From the NCBI GenBank assembly GCA_009602725.1, contig WELB01000295.1:1-36169 (forward strand): DNA of 36,169 bases. Direction: 5' to 3'. Below are positions 11,601 through 21,861 of the stretch, piece by piece; the stretch's first letter is position 1, and each line of letters opens with the position of its first letter. The notes under the pieces were generated by a model, which did no database searches, was not told the origin of the DNA, and was given only the letters and a program-made list of their open reading frames with translations. Both the position numbers and the translations under genes were made by a program. The stretch is from Spirogloea muscicola. Lineage: Eukaryota; Streptophyta; Zygnematophyceae; Spirogloeales; Spirogloeaceae.

Positions 11601-11685
11601 GCCGCAGTGCCAGAAGCTCAGAGGCCACAGCGCCCTCGCCGAAGGCTTAACCCCAGAAGCTGAGTCTGAAATGCAGTGAGGCCTT

Positions 11686-11745
11686 CATTAGGGTTTTGGG
11701 TTACGATTTAGAGTTAAGGTTCAGGGTTGAGGGTTAGGGTTTAGG
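11686..11745 (-). repeat. Degenerate plant-type telomeric tract (TTTAGGG-like)
   Basis: The plus strand reads as six to eight imperfect units (TTAGGGTTTTGGG..., then GAGGGTTAGGGTTTAGG). It lies between two GC-rich blocks at the 5' end of the minus-strand gene, probably in its first intron. The transcript strand carries the CCCTAAA sense. Confidence 0.75.
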
Positions 11746-11749
11746 CGCA

Positions 11750-11955
11750 GCCGGGGCTCTTGGTGGGCACCCACCGCTGCCAGAGACGCCGACCGCAGGA
11801 GCCCGGCGCGGCGCCGCCGCCGCCGCCGCCGCCGCCGAGCTTGGTGCTCGCTCGCCGCCTCGAGGCCAAGGCCGCCGCCCCAGCTCGGGCTGCCGTGCCG
11901 CAGCCGAGGCGCCGCCGCCGCCGGCTGCGGCGGCTGCAAACGCAGCACTGGCCAT
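11750..11955 (-). other. GC-rich block, candidate first exon of the 9052-11600 gene
   Basis: On the minus strand an ATG at 11955 opens a frame beginning MASAAFAAAAAGGGGAS, with a long Ala run from (GCC)n, ending before GTGGGT near 11770. Composition resembles a plastid transit peptide and the first exons of neighbouring genes. Splicing to the next exon is not established. Equally long frames exist on the other strand because of the GCC repeat. Confidence 0.35.
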
Positions 11956-12035
11956 GCTTGCCGTGCTCAGCTGGTGTGTTGTGTCAATGCTAGCTGAAAA
12001 TGCTAGCCAAGGAGAGGGTCTGATTAGCTACATCT

Positions 12036-12153
12036 GTGCTACTTATTTGTGCTACTTTTGTGCTACTTGTGCTACTTTTGTGCTACTTGTGCTAAGTTGT
12101 CTGTGCTACTTTGTGCTACTTTTGTGCTACTTTGTGCTACTATGTGCTACTTG
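12036..12153 (+). repeat. TGTGCTACTT minisatellite
   Basis: Roughly ten tandem copies of an 8-12 base unit (TGTGCTACTT, with TTTGTGCTAC variants) run through this stretch. Unit length varies by insertion of T or TT. Confidence 0.9.
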
Positions 12154-12784
12154 GGGTTATATCCCTTGTTATTCTCAGTGCTCCAGTTACTCCTCACTGC
12201 TTAGAGCTAAATTTTGACATCCATCATATCAGTGCTCGTGCCAACTTTCCAACTCAATTGGGCCTGCCCTAGCCACAGGCTCGTGAGCAGGACCCGCCAG
12301 ACCCCAAGCTACTAATGCCAAGCGGCAACAAGCGTCACTTGGACAGCCAGCTATCTGAGCCGTGTAGCGCTTGACAAACATATCACCTCTCACCAAGAAC
12401 GTCACTGAAACTGCAAAACTACACTATAAGCAGGCGCTTAGATAGTTGTTTGACGATGCTGACAAAGTACCACCATTGAAGCTTGACAGTCAAACTTGGA
12501 GGATAGACGACCTTTGTAAAGGCCCGGAGCAAGACACTGACCACAAAAAAAGTTTAGAGTCAATGTCAGTGGCCACAAGTGGCTTTCCTTATTTACAGTA
12601 TATGCTATGCGTCAATAATAGACAGCCTGCTCGAAGCTGTTGCAACCTAGACTCAACTTCCACCAAGTAGGTCACTGGCTACGTTGCTGCCAACTGCTTG
12701 GCAAGTCATTGCTGCCACTTACATATTGCTCCACTGCATGCTTCTGGTACCACAAGCAGTAGCAAGGGCTACAGTGACTTCTAC
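12154..12784. other. Intergenic; nothing recognised
   Basis: This stretch lies 5' of the conserved minus-strand gene and 3' of the HIR gene. It holds only short open frames without family resemblance. Confidence 0.5.
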
Positions 12785-14763
12785 TTACAACTCATATTCC
12801 TGATTTGCCTGTGCTTGAAGCAGGCCATTGCGGACCTGGTTGGCAATATCACCGACATGTGCAGGACCGTGGGGAATGAAGACGGTGTGGCTCTTGGAGT
12901 TGGCCCCAATGTCTTTCATGGTGTCAAAGTACTGTGTCACTAGGACGAGGTCCATCACATCCTTGGGTGAGGTCCCAGGAACATTGTGCGAGAAAGCAAG
13001 CACGCTTTCCCTAAGTCCATCCACGATCGCCTGATATCAAACAGGCCAGGAGTATGATATTGAGAACAATTGGAATTTCTCCATAGGATTTGGGAAGTAA
13101 ACACCCACAGTCTCTTCAACCATGAGAGGCTCTCATAACAATAGCTTATATCCTACTTAAACACAAAAGGCACAACTTTTACAAGGTCATACAGCCTGCT
13201 GACCTGTCTCTGCCGTGCGATGCCCACACCCGACAAGTACTTGGACTCGGCCTCTGCCTCAGCCCGCTTCACTTGCAAGATCTTCTCTGCTTCCGCCTTC
13301 TCTGTCGCAGCCATCCTCAATCGTTGAGCTGCACCACAGGGTACCATCCAAAATCAGCACGATGCAAACAACGCATGAGAAGGATGACAATACTATTGTT
13401 TTCTGGCCATTGTTAACTAATTAAGCCTGCCGAGACACTTAAAATACTTCGGGTGCACCAAGAGTGGAGCCTTGCTCCAAGAGAATCCCCAATCAGGAGA
13501 AGGATGACGATACTATTGCTTTCTGGCCATTGTGGACTGTTTAGGCCAGCAGAGACACATAAAATACTTCAGGTGCACCAGAGTGGGGCCTTGCTGCCAG
13601 AGCATCCCAGATCCCGCACGCTTACAATAGGCCCGACCACACTCAAAGTACTGCATGATGCATGTAAGGCAGGAGGAAGAGGCACACCTGCATTGATTTC
13701 GTTCATGGCACGACGCACTGTTTGATCAGGCTCGACATCCACAATCAAGGTTTGTTGGATGGTGTATCCGTATGCTCCCATCACCTGAGAAGCATAGCCA
13801 AACCGATACAAGTCAAAGAAAGTACTCTCTAGCCTCCTCAATCTGCAAGCAATATTAGGGGTTCTCTTAAGCAAAAGTAGGCTTACTTCCTCTACAATCT
13901 GTAATTTACTTTGAACTGTAAGCAGCCTAGGCAACCTTTTTGTGCAAGCTACAATTTTCTGTGCTGGCTACAAGGCATCGCCTCTGCTGGTATGCCGACC
14001 TTCTCCAATTCATCGGCAACGTTGCGTGCAATCTCATCCTTCTGCTCAAACACGTCATCCAGTGGCATCTTCGGCACGCTCGCCCTCACAACTGCAAGGA
14101 CACAGAGCAGCCTCAGGAGGAGACTGCGCGGCCCAGCTTCTAAGTGACTTGTAGCTCGGCAATATGCAGTAGATCTTTTTCGCAGGTGCACCCTAGATCC
14201 TCACCGTCAAAGACATACGCCTGAATCTGCTCGCGCGGGTTCTGGAGCTCGTAGAACGCATCGTCGGCGCTCTGGCGCACGACGCGATACTGCACCGAGC
14301 ACACCACCGTCACGAAGACGTTGTCCTGCACGCAAATGGCAGCAGTTGCGGGAGAGGCACAAGGAGCAAGCCGGAAATAAGATGAGCCAAAGTAGCATAA
14401 ATTCCGAACACTGAGTACTACGAAAATTTTATTCAAGATATTGTTTCTGTTTCTGTTTCTGTTTCTGTTTCAAATTTTTATTTGAAGTTTCTGCTGCATA
14501 GCCAGACGCGCAAGCGGCCATCGACGGCAGCAGCGGCTCTGCTCCACAGGAGTCGGGCTGGCGAGGAGCACCTTGGTCTTGGTGTCGCAGCGCACGTCGA
14601 GCTGCTGGACGCGGAGGGAGAGGACGCCGGCGAGCCAGGAGCCGGCGAGGACGTTGAAGAAGTGGAAGCCCGGCTGCGCCAGGTGCGAGAAGCGGCCCCA
14701 GCGCTCGACGACGCCGACGTTGGACTGCGCGATGCACGCGCAGCACGGGAAGCTGATGCTCAT
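12785..14763 (-). CDS. HIR: Hypersensitive-induced reaction (HIR) protein, SPFH/band-7 family, complete
   Basis: Six exons: 14763-14572, 14325-14205, 14091-14000, 13784-13688, 13328-13204, 13030-12785, all GT-AG, giving 290 residues, the usual HIR length. HIR proteins are SPFH-domain scaffolds of plasma-membrane microdomains that oligomerise and act in plant cell-death and defence signalling. Hallmarks: [17 protein letters not shown] (residues 48-64), [19 protein letters not shown] across exons 2/3, [71 protein letters not shown], and the C-terminal [15 protein letters not shown] and FIPHGPAHV. The start [10 protein letters not shown] lacks the Gly2 of land-plant HIRs that is N-myristoylated, but keeps a Cys cluster that could be acylated. 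A (CCG)n run lies about 100 bases upstream of the ATG and a hexanucleotide repeat in intron 1. Confidence 0.97.
14443..14471 (+). repeat. (GTTTCT)n microsatellite in HIR intron 1
   Basis: Nearly five perfect tandem hexamers. In the transcript sense this is AGAAAC, in the first intron of the minus-strand HIR gene. Confidence 0.9.
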
Positions 14764-14861
14764 GGTGGCGCCCCGCGGACGCGGCCTCGGCTGCCGCTCC
14801 TCCGGCTCGGCACGGCGTGGAGCGGGCTCGCCCGGCTCGGCTCGGGGGACGGAGCGCGAAC

Positions 14862-14909
14862 TGCGGCGGCGGCGGCGGCGACGGCGGCGGCGGCGGCGGC
14901 GGCGGCGGA
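14862..14909 (+). repeat. (CGG)n repeat in HIR 5' leader
   Basis: About sixteen CGG units with one interruption (GACGG), 100-146 bases upstream of the HIR start codon on the opposite strand. It is probably in the 5'UTR or core promoter. Confidence 0.85.
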
Positions 14910-15765
14910 AGGCAAATGTATTAAAATCGTAAGCAAACACATTACATGCATATTCGGCAGCTGTGTACAGTCATACCTCGTTATAGGCACGTCGGCCGGT
15001 TTGGCGAAAATGTGTGACTATATCGAGGTGTTCTTGTGTCGTTGTAGAGGCACTATTGCCCCCAAATGTGCCTTTACCGTGACAATCAGCAATATACAAG
15101 ATTATATTGAAAAACGGCGAATGAGCAAAGCTCAGGTGGCAACGTGGTTGCAAGCATCATTCTCTTGGCACCACAATCGCCCACATGGGCATCCACTTCT
15201 ACCACAAAGAGACACGAACGCAGGCAATGGTGGCAACCACTCTCAAGGTGGCCATGGGGGCGAAGGAGGGGAAGCCGCTCGAGAAACACGGCAATCGAGA
15301 TGGCAATTCACTTGTGAGCAAGTACAAAAGACACATTGTGATGGAGCCAGCACCTAGAATGAGCGGCTACCATCGCTCATCGCGCCCTCAATGCAACGAT
15401 GCAAGATCGCAGGACACCGATAGGAGGTGGACTGTAAGCTCGCATACAAGTGTAGGCAGGCTGACTAGTAATATCAAGGGTGATGTAAGGACGCATTAGA
15501 TGGGACCGCAAGTCGATGGGGTTGGCTAAGACAAGCAAAGTGCGATGTGGGCTACATTGTGGACCAGCCTCGGCAAGGGCACATATGGCCCGAGCATGCA
15601 TAGGTGCCTTGCTTGCACATAAGAGGGCAAGCAAGCGCACCTGAAAGTAGGAGGAGGAAGCGAGGGAGTGCACATTTCAGCTCTACCTAGCCTCAAGACG
15701 TGCTCGATGTTGGTGAGCCTTGCAAGCTCAATGAAAAATGAAGACCAGCGAATTCTGATGCGCTC

Positions 15766-16265
15766 CTACTCGTCGTCGATGTTGTTGGAGGCCACGTAGT
15801 CCTCGATTGTTGTTTGTATTTTCTTCCTCAGAGCGTTGCTTGTCACAGAGTTCCTCCATCGTTCGCACGTGAGCAGAGCTTGTGGACCGAAAAATTGCAG
15901 TTCTTGTGCGAGGTAGTGAGAGACACACCTCAGATGGTCACTGGCTTCCTCATGAGTCATCCTCGGTGGTGGGAGGTCGCCGGGGATTTCCTCTTCGACG
16001 ATTGTCACTGGGGGCATCACTTCAGCTATGATGTCCTCATCCGTCATTGGAGACTCCACCTATTAAGACCGTCAATAGAAGATGTAAGTACCGTCCACAA
16101 TGCACTTAGATGAACAATGCCACACACAAGATAAGACGTAGTACGATAGATATACCCACTTGATTTTCTCCTGGCAAATTGATGTACTCTGAAGCCGTGA
16201 GGGCGTCCGGGCCAAGCTCGAGGCCATCAATAGCTTGTTGTAAGACACGCATATCGAACACGTCA
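15766..16265 (-). pseudogene. C-terminal remnant of a pogo-like transposase
   Basis: Two exon-like pieces: FDMRVLQQAIDGLELGPDAL to EYINLPGENQ (about 16265-16163), then a frame starting VESPMTDEDIIAEV and ending with TAA-type stop at 15766 (VASNNIDDE). They join across a GT-AG intron. Acidic, proline-rich and leucine-spaced C-terminal tails of this kind follow the DDE domain in pogo/jerky transposases. The DNA-binding and DDE domains are absent, replaced by the nested retroelement tail, so the copy cannot make active transposase. Confidence 0.6.
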
Positions 16266-16334
16266 TCTTGTGATCCACCTGGAAGCGGCGCTGGAAGCGG
16301 CGCCTGGAAGCGGCGCTAGCGGCGAGCAGTGGTC

Positions 16335-16500
16335 TCAAAGGGGTTACTGAGTAATTTGTAGCTGCTTTCTTTCTTTGTGTGCTTTGGTTTCTTAGCGCTT
16401 CCTCTGGCTTCCTCTGGCCCCCTTCTCGTTCTTTGTTCATTCTTTTTTGGGCTGGCTTGTCCAGCCCCTATCCTCAATGGGCGAGCCCTTTCTTCTCAAT
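16335..16500 (+). mobile_element. Retroelement 3' tail nested in the pogo element
   Basis: It begins with the last codons of the retroelement ORF (reading QRGY then TGA, about 16339-16350). The standard 3'UTR follows: TTGTAGCTGC, the T-rich stretch, the hairpin GGGCTGG-CTTGT-CCAGCCC (16449-16467) and GGGCGAGCCC. Its position between the TIRs dates it after the pogo insertion. Confidence 0.75.
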
Positions 16501-16904
16501 GAGGGCCTCGTGACGCCGTGGCTTGGAGAAGGGTGGGGGCCGTCTGGGAGACGTGGAGACTGGTGGGGGCCGTCGGGGAGACGGTAATGAGCCGCTCTGC
16601 GCTGGCTTTTCGAGGCAGTAAAGCCCCAAACCCTCGCGCCCGGTTCATTACCCCCCGGCCTGTAGAGAATATAAGAGATATGTTGATTTGTTTTCATCTA
16701 GGCACTTCTAGTGGGGGAATTTGCCCCGAAAAACTGTGCCTGTACATAACGGCACGTTCCCTTATCGAGTCACTTTTGCCTGGGGAATAAAGTGCTTCCC
16801 GCAAAAAGGTGCCACTATCGAGGGATTGCCCTAATGTGCCCTTATCCGTGGGTGCCTATAACGAGGTATGACCGTAGTGCCTTCGCCGTCCGGCCCTTTC
16901 CCTT

Positions 16905-17330
16905 CGAAGATCCTTTACATTCCTTGGGGCTGGCCTCCCACACACAGCGCTTGCCCAAAGAGCCTGAGAGCCTGAGAGAGGCCACCAGTCAATCCCAAAA
17001 GCCCAAAAGAAATGGACCAGGACAGAAGAAACCTAGGTGAAAGCCAGAGGCTGCAGCTTGAGCAGGGCCATCACGCAGATGCAAGACGTGGGCCATGGAC
17101 TGCTAGAGGGATATGGACAGGCGCATGCGAAACACCTGCGCTTGCGAGCCAGCGGCGTTGAAGTCGGCCTGTTTATAACCCCCTCAGTGAGAGTTCAGCC
17201 CAAAGGAACATACAACTTGTAACTTGCACGGGGTGCATGATCTTCTGCTGGAGCCCTCAATCGACACACACTGAATGCAAGGCAATGGCTGTGAGATGCC
17301 AGCCCAAAGGATTGTACAAGGAAGAGCATG
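16905..17330. repeat. Fragments of retroelement tail repeats
   Basis: CCTTGGGGCTGGCCTCCCA near 16921 is in forward orientation. GGCAATGGCTGTGAGATGCC followed by AGCCC near 17281 is in reverse orientation; both match the hairpin unit seen at 28470. The sequence between them holds no recognised gene. Confidence 0.55.
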
Positions 17331-17766
17331 GACCATCATCATGAACATATACGCACACCTCATAGCTGAAAATCAGTACATTGGGTCACGTTACAGCGCT
17401 GAATGACCTGTAGAGGATCACATCGCCAATGCAGAAACAAGGCGACCTTCTAGAGCAAGGTGACAGTAGGTCATATGTACCAAAATGATCTGGGACTGCC
17501 TTCGCTGCACATAAGCAGCAAACTCCGAAGACATGTATACCATGCAATCAGTCCTATTAGGTCAATGTCATAGTAGCATAGCGCACACAGATGCACTGAG
17601 GCCCTTGTATATACCAAGTTCAAGTATGTGAGAATCGGACATATAAACACCAATATGTACAGCGATGCTATGTGGCCTGCTGAGTACGAGACTGCATAGC
17701 AGTCGCCCTCCTCTCCAAGGCTTGGGGTGTTTGCACCCGGCGAACAGGAATTAAAAGTGTCTAGAT
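17331..17766. other. Intergenic; nothing recognised
   Basis: AT-richer sequence downstream of the alpha-crystallin gene. Only short, unconvincing open frames are present. Confidence 0.5.
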
Positions 17767-18674
17767 TTACTTCCTCGGCATCAAAATGTGCAATACCCCA
17801 TCACTGCAAGAAAGTCACCATGGGGAGACTATCAGGAAATGATCAACTGGTGGCAAGGATCTCAGAGTAACGAGTCAGTGAATAGAAAAGACGACTTACA
17901 GGAATTCAGCGTTGACACTCTCCACCTTGCAGTCAGCTGGGATGCGAAAGATTGCACGATATGGTCCATTGACAAGTTCACGCTTGTGATACACCGAACT
18001 TTTCTGGCCTGACTTCTCTGTGGTCCAAGCTTTCCCTGCTCGGTTTCCCGTGATGACAAGGCTGAAACCAAGTCGATAGTGGGCAAGCATGTGAGCAGCT
18101 TTCAAGCACAAACAGAGACCGTGCACAGAGACCAGGATGCCTAGCAGCAAGAAGAATGCTGACGTTGGTTGCCCTCAGACAGAAAGCAAGCACTTCCTTT
18201 GCTGCAGTTTCTAGGCTCGTTCGTAATGAAGGCCCAACCTGCCACCCACAATCTCTGCACGAATCCCTTCAACGTTCACTCCAGGCAAGTCCAGGGTGAT
18301 CTTGTATGCAGCTGGGGTCTCAACAACATCCATCCTAGGCACCCACTCACCAGTGACTGCACAGCATTCACCAGATTTTGTGTCATGGCGAAGAGCCGAA
18401 GCACAGGTAAAAACATGGCTTCCACCTTTGCTCTTGCAAGACTGTAAGCAAGGTGGAGGCCTGAAGCTTCTGAGGACTCACTCTTTGCAGAGCAGATAAG
18501 CGGATCGTGCTTCTCAGAGGATGGCGTTTGCCATCTCTGCTCCTTCAAGTCAGTAGGACAAGGTGGGTGGCTACTTTGGACAGCCCGAGCAAATGCAGGC
18601 TCCGCTTCTGCCCCACTCTTCGTTAAAATGTTGGTGTGCCTTTGAGATTCTCCTTCCTGTTCGAAGGCAACCAT
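17767..18674 (-). CDS. Alpha-crystallin domain protein (HSP20 family)
   Basis: Exons 18674-18482, 18356-18239, 18061-17900 and 17803-17767 join in phase (GT-AG) to 169 residues. HSP20 proteins are ATP-independent holdases. The alpha-crystallin fold is complete: WVPRMDVVETPAAYKITLDL, then PGVNVEGIRAEIVGGSLVI, VYHKRELVNGPYRAIFRIP and the last strand AEFLDGVLHILMPRK before TAA. The order matches the family consensus (LPGV...I, GxFxRxFRLP-like, NGVLxIxxPK). The protein stops at PRK, so the C-terminal I-x-I/V tail that small heat-shock proteins use for oligomerisation is absent. The ~65-residue N-terminal arm is polar and not recognisable, and its start (ATG 18674) is uncertain. It could equally be a specialised ACD protein rather than a classical heat-shock protein. 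Confidence 0.85.
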
Positions 18675-19121
18675 GAAGCAGACAGACCACTTGACAGCAG
18701 CCTTCAAGAACCACCCCTAAGAAGCACCAGTCAACCTTGGGCATTCGTTGATTGAAGGAATCTTCTATAAATAGACTCAGTCACATAAGTGTTTTCCTCT
18801 ATGTATGGAAAAAAGTGATGAGTCCACACAAGCCTACTACTATGACACTTAACACAGCCCTGAAGGGAAGGTTTCATGGAAGACAATGCAACTTGCTGTT
18901 TGAGAACATGCCTGATTGGCGGCCATTGGCCGTCCACTGGTGCTACTTGCAGGCCTGGCATAGTATGCTTCAAGAGCCTGGTGCTGCTTACTGCTGTGCT
19001 GCCTCTTATCACTGCCATTGCTCTCCTGCATGCGCAGAGCATGGACGGTAGGCATCAAGCGTGTGGGTCATGCCAATGGATGCTATTCACGCGGTGCATC
19101 TAAGAGGCGAGCTTATTGACT
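18675..19121. other. Intergenic; nothing recognised
   Basis: Putative promoter side of the alpha-crystallin gene. No repeat or gene could be supported. Confidence 0.45.
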
Positions 19122-19359
19122 CTATTGAATTATGGGTTGATGACAAGTGAGCATCGTCACAACGACATCTTCAACCTCAGATTGCTCTCCAATGCCCTGT
19201 AAATATCACACACAAGATTTGTTGTCTCCGCATCTATACCTCCTGTAGTGAACCACTGACGCGCATGTAGGTGGCGCAGCTGTCCCGGGTCTGCCGCGCG
19301 TACATCACCAGATTGTCTCGCCTCGGCGGGAAGGCCATCGGCCCTCCGCCCATGCAGGG
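19122..19359 (-). CDS. Two C-terminal exons of an unrecognised gene
   Basis: Exon 19359-19261 (33 codons, CAG acceptor, GTCAGT donor) reads MAFPPRRDNLVMYARQTRDS. Exon 19196-19122 (25 codons) reads GIGEQSEVEDVVVTMLTCHQ and ends at a TAG. Both are phase 0, so they join directly. A GC-rich first exon with an ATG near 19826 (frame starting MAAPEGPAA, interrupted by the N at 19808) is a plausible 5' end, but intermediate splicing is unresolved. I do not recognise the family. No transmembrane segment is visible in these exons. Confidence 0.45.
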
Positions 19360-19399
19360 CTGCACACGACACGCACATCAGTGCCATAACCCCGTCCAA

Positions 19400-19900
19400 A
19401 GGAACCTCAAATCGACACCAGAAAAACCGGCAAATCGTTCGAAGCCAGACATGCTGAGGACGACGCCGTTCGGCATCTCCTCCAAGCCTTTAGCGCAGAC
19501 TTGACAGCGCCAGAGCACGCAATGGCCGCAAGAAGACATGCCCCCACGCCGCCAATTGATGAGCAAAGCCGGGAGCGGCGCTGGAGAAGAGAGTCGGCCC
19601 AAGCCTGTGCGACTGCCGCCAGACGCAGAGACGGGAGACGAGACGAGACGTGGAGACGAGAGACGCGACGAGACGTAGAGACGAGACGACACAAAGGTGC
19701 AGCAGCCCCGAGGAAGGCGCGGCGAGGAAGGGCTGACCAGGGCGGCGAGCGGCGGCGGCGGCGGCGGCGCCGCGGGGCTGCCGCGGACGTGCGCAGCCAG
19801 CCGCTGCNGGCGGCGGGGCCTTCCGGCGCGGCCATGGCGACCAAGGCGCAGTGCGGCGTGGCGCAGCGGCGGCGACGAATGTGGTCCCTAGCGGAACTGC
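19400..19900. other. GC-rich block with GAGACGAGAC repeats and a single N
   Basis: 19625-19690 is an imperfect GAGAC/GACGA repeat and 19748-19770 a GGC run. A lone N at 19808 marks an assembly break. It is probably the promoter and first exon of the minus-strand gene ending at 19122. Confidence 0.45.
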
Positions 19901-20099
19901 TCAGATAGAAGATTGTTTACGGAGCCACAGGCTGGGCAGACAAGGGCGAGATCTGCTCAGATATCAGATCTAAGCGCGAACTTACTGAGCAGCCACGAAG
20001 TATTCGTAATTACTACAGATGTGAGAAACCGTGGGATCTGGGGATTTTGATGTGTGCTGCCGGCCCCCCGAAGGCAGTCCGTGACAGTCTTTCTTTTTT

Positions 20100-21000
20100 G
20101 GACCCTAGCATCTCTGATCTGCGGCTGCTCAGCAGGAATTACTGAGTCATTCGTAGCTGCTTTGTTTCTTCTTGTGCTTGTTTTTCTTAGCGCTTCCCCT
20201 GGCTCCCTTCTCGTACTTTGTCCATTCTTTTTTGGGCGAGCTCAATGGGCGAGCTCTTTCTTTCAACGTGGCAGATCGCAGACAAGGCCTACGTGCTGGC
20301 CGTGCTCTCGCTGCGGCCTCCGGCTTTCGTCAGGGGGATAGTTTTCCGGCACTTTGTTCGTTCTTTTTTGGGCTGGCTTTTCCAGCCCCTATCCTGAATG
20401 GGCGAGCCCTTTCTTTCCGGCAGCAAGTCTGTCGTATCTGAGGCTCCTCACTGGCTCTGGCCAGGGGACATACTTCCAGGAGCATAGCCTCTCCGACCTG
20501 CGCCTGCTTAGCAGGGGTTACTGAGTGGTTAGTAGCTGCTTTGTTTCTTCTTGTGTGCTTGTCATTTCTGCTGCTTCGCCTTAGGGCTTCGCCTGGCTTC
20601 CCCCCCCCCTCTTCTTGTACTCTGTTCATTCTTTTTTGGGCTGGCTGTTCCAGCCCATATTCTCAATGGGCGAGCCCTTCTTCTCACTCGTAATTACTGA
20701 GTGATCCATCCTCCCCCTGTTCTGACATAGCATCTTCCGGCCCCTTTGTAGCTGCTACGCGCTTGTAGGCCCCTCCGAACATTGTCAATTTTTTTGGGCT
20801 GGCTTTTCGCTGCCCTTGCCCCCATTGGGAGTGCCACTTCTTTCTCTTACTATCAGCGTGCTGGTCCAAGTCAGACCTTGTCCATTCCTTTGGGCTGGCC
20901 TCTCACAGCAACCAGTCAATCTGGCCGCGCTTTCTGGCATTACGACTTCCCAAGTTAGCCTGTCACATTTGCATGTGCTCACTCGTGGGTACCAACGTCA
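20100..21000 (+). mobile_element. Cluster of retroelement 3' ends in direct orientation
   Basis: At least three successive C-termini are seen: SISDLRLLSRNY with TGA near 20142, LSDLRLLSRGY with TGA near 20521, and SLSHLHVLTRGY near 20990, where the stop is replaced by CAA. Each of the first two is followed by the T-rich 3'UTR. Hairpins lie at 20370-20388 and 20638-20656. 20880-20940 holds the GGGCTGGCCTCTCACAGC variant. 20101-20225 is nearly identical to 310-440. The pieces are too short to encode anything and represent repeated 5'-truncated insertion or tail duplication. Confidence 0.8.
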
Positions 21001-21861
21001 CACCGTCCTTAGACACCTCAATATAGGGCTTCGTCTTACGTAGCCCACTTGTCGCACTAGCTTTTGCCTGAACTATCGTATTGGCTTAAATTTGCCACAA
21101 TTCCTTTTTCATGGGCGCCGCGAGTTCTCTCTCCCACCCAGCCCCAACGAAGAGAAGGCGCGCGGCGCACGGGCAAAGTAAGCAAATAGACTGTTCGTGA
21201 GAAGAACCAAGAATAATATAAGAGGGGGCCAAAGGTAATAAACAATAGTTTACAACCCAAGGGGTCTCTAGTACCCACGAACAAAGACGAAGAAACAACT
21301 CTTCTGAACATAAGGCAATGGCTTTGGGAGGCCAGCCGCAACAACGAAGGTGCGACTAGAAGTGACCTGAATTATGCTGATCTTCACGTGCCACATTTGA
21401 ACTCGTTTCTATGTGCAAGCAATTTCTTTCTTTCTAGGCGCCACCTTCTGTCAGTGGTTGCCTAACATGTTGTGAGTGCAGTTCTCATGAAGCAGACCCT
21501 TGTTGTAATTTCAATCTGCCGAGTTGGTCTGGCCAAGAATGTAGCAGCCAGAAGACTTGCCTGCAACGGAGTGCAAGTTTCTGAAGGAATTGGATTTGCA
21601 GGCGTAACCACTGGGGAGCCTAAGTATTGATGGCAAGTCTCTCGGAGCTGCTCTTCATTGTAGTCGAACATCACACTGGATCTTCTTTGGAGCTCTCGCC
21701 ACGTGTTGCTGGACTCTTCGCAATCAGGCACTCACTGGGGAAAATTTAACAGGTTGTCAAGCCAAGTCCAATATTGTGAGTGGACGCCGCCACAGGTGAA
21801 GGACCCTTGAGCCTACTTGATGCTGAGTGGAAATAATTGAATGGCAATTTGGTGGGCATTG
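21001..21861. other. Retroelement tail remnants, then unassigned sequence
   Basis: 21040-21130 (TGCCTGAACTATCG...TATTGGCTTAAATTTG) matches the distal tail near 34195-34250. A reversed hairpin unit lies near 21316-21335. 21340-21861, downstream of the receptor gene, holds a minus-strand open frame (21731-21462, polar) that I cannot assign. Confidence 0.45.

Larger units (their letters stand above)
14968..16874 (-). mobile_element. Pogo/Tigger-like DNA transposon with TIRs and TA duplications
   Basis: The left end CAGTCATACCTCGTTATA (from 14968) is matched by the inverted right end at 16874, with one mismatch in the outer 23 bases. Both ends are flanked by TA (14966-14967 and 16875-16876), the target duplication of Tc1/mariner-pogo elements. 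Ends beginning CAG-CATACCTCGTT are typical of Tigger elements. Remains of a transposase lie on the minus strand (15766-16265). A retroelement tail interrupts the element around 16340-16500. Confidence 0.85.

Noticed and set aside
12036-12153. Possible CRISPR-like array
   Set aside because: The units are contiguous 8-12 base tandem repeats without spacers, in a eukaryotic genome; it is a minisatellite.
14470-14940. Long Arg-rich frame upstream of the HIR start
   Set aside because: It is the (CCG)n repeat read in the HIR frame. HIR resemblance begins at the ATG at 14763, and family length is met from there.
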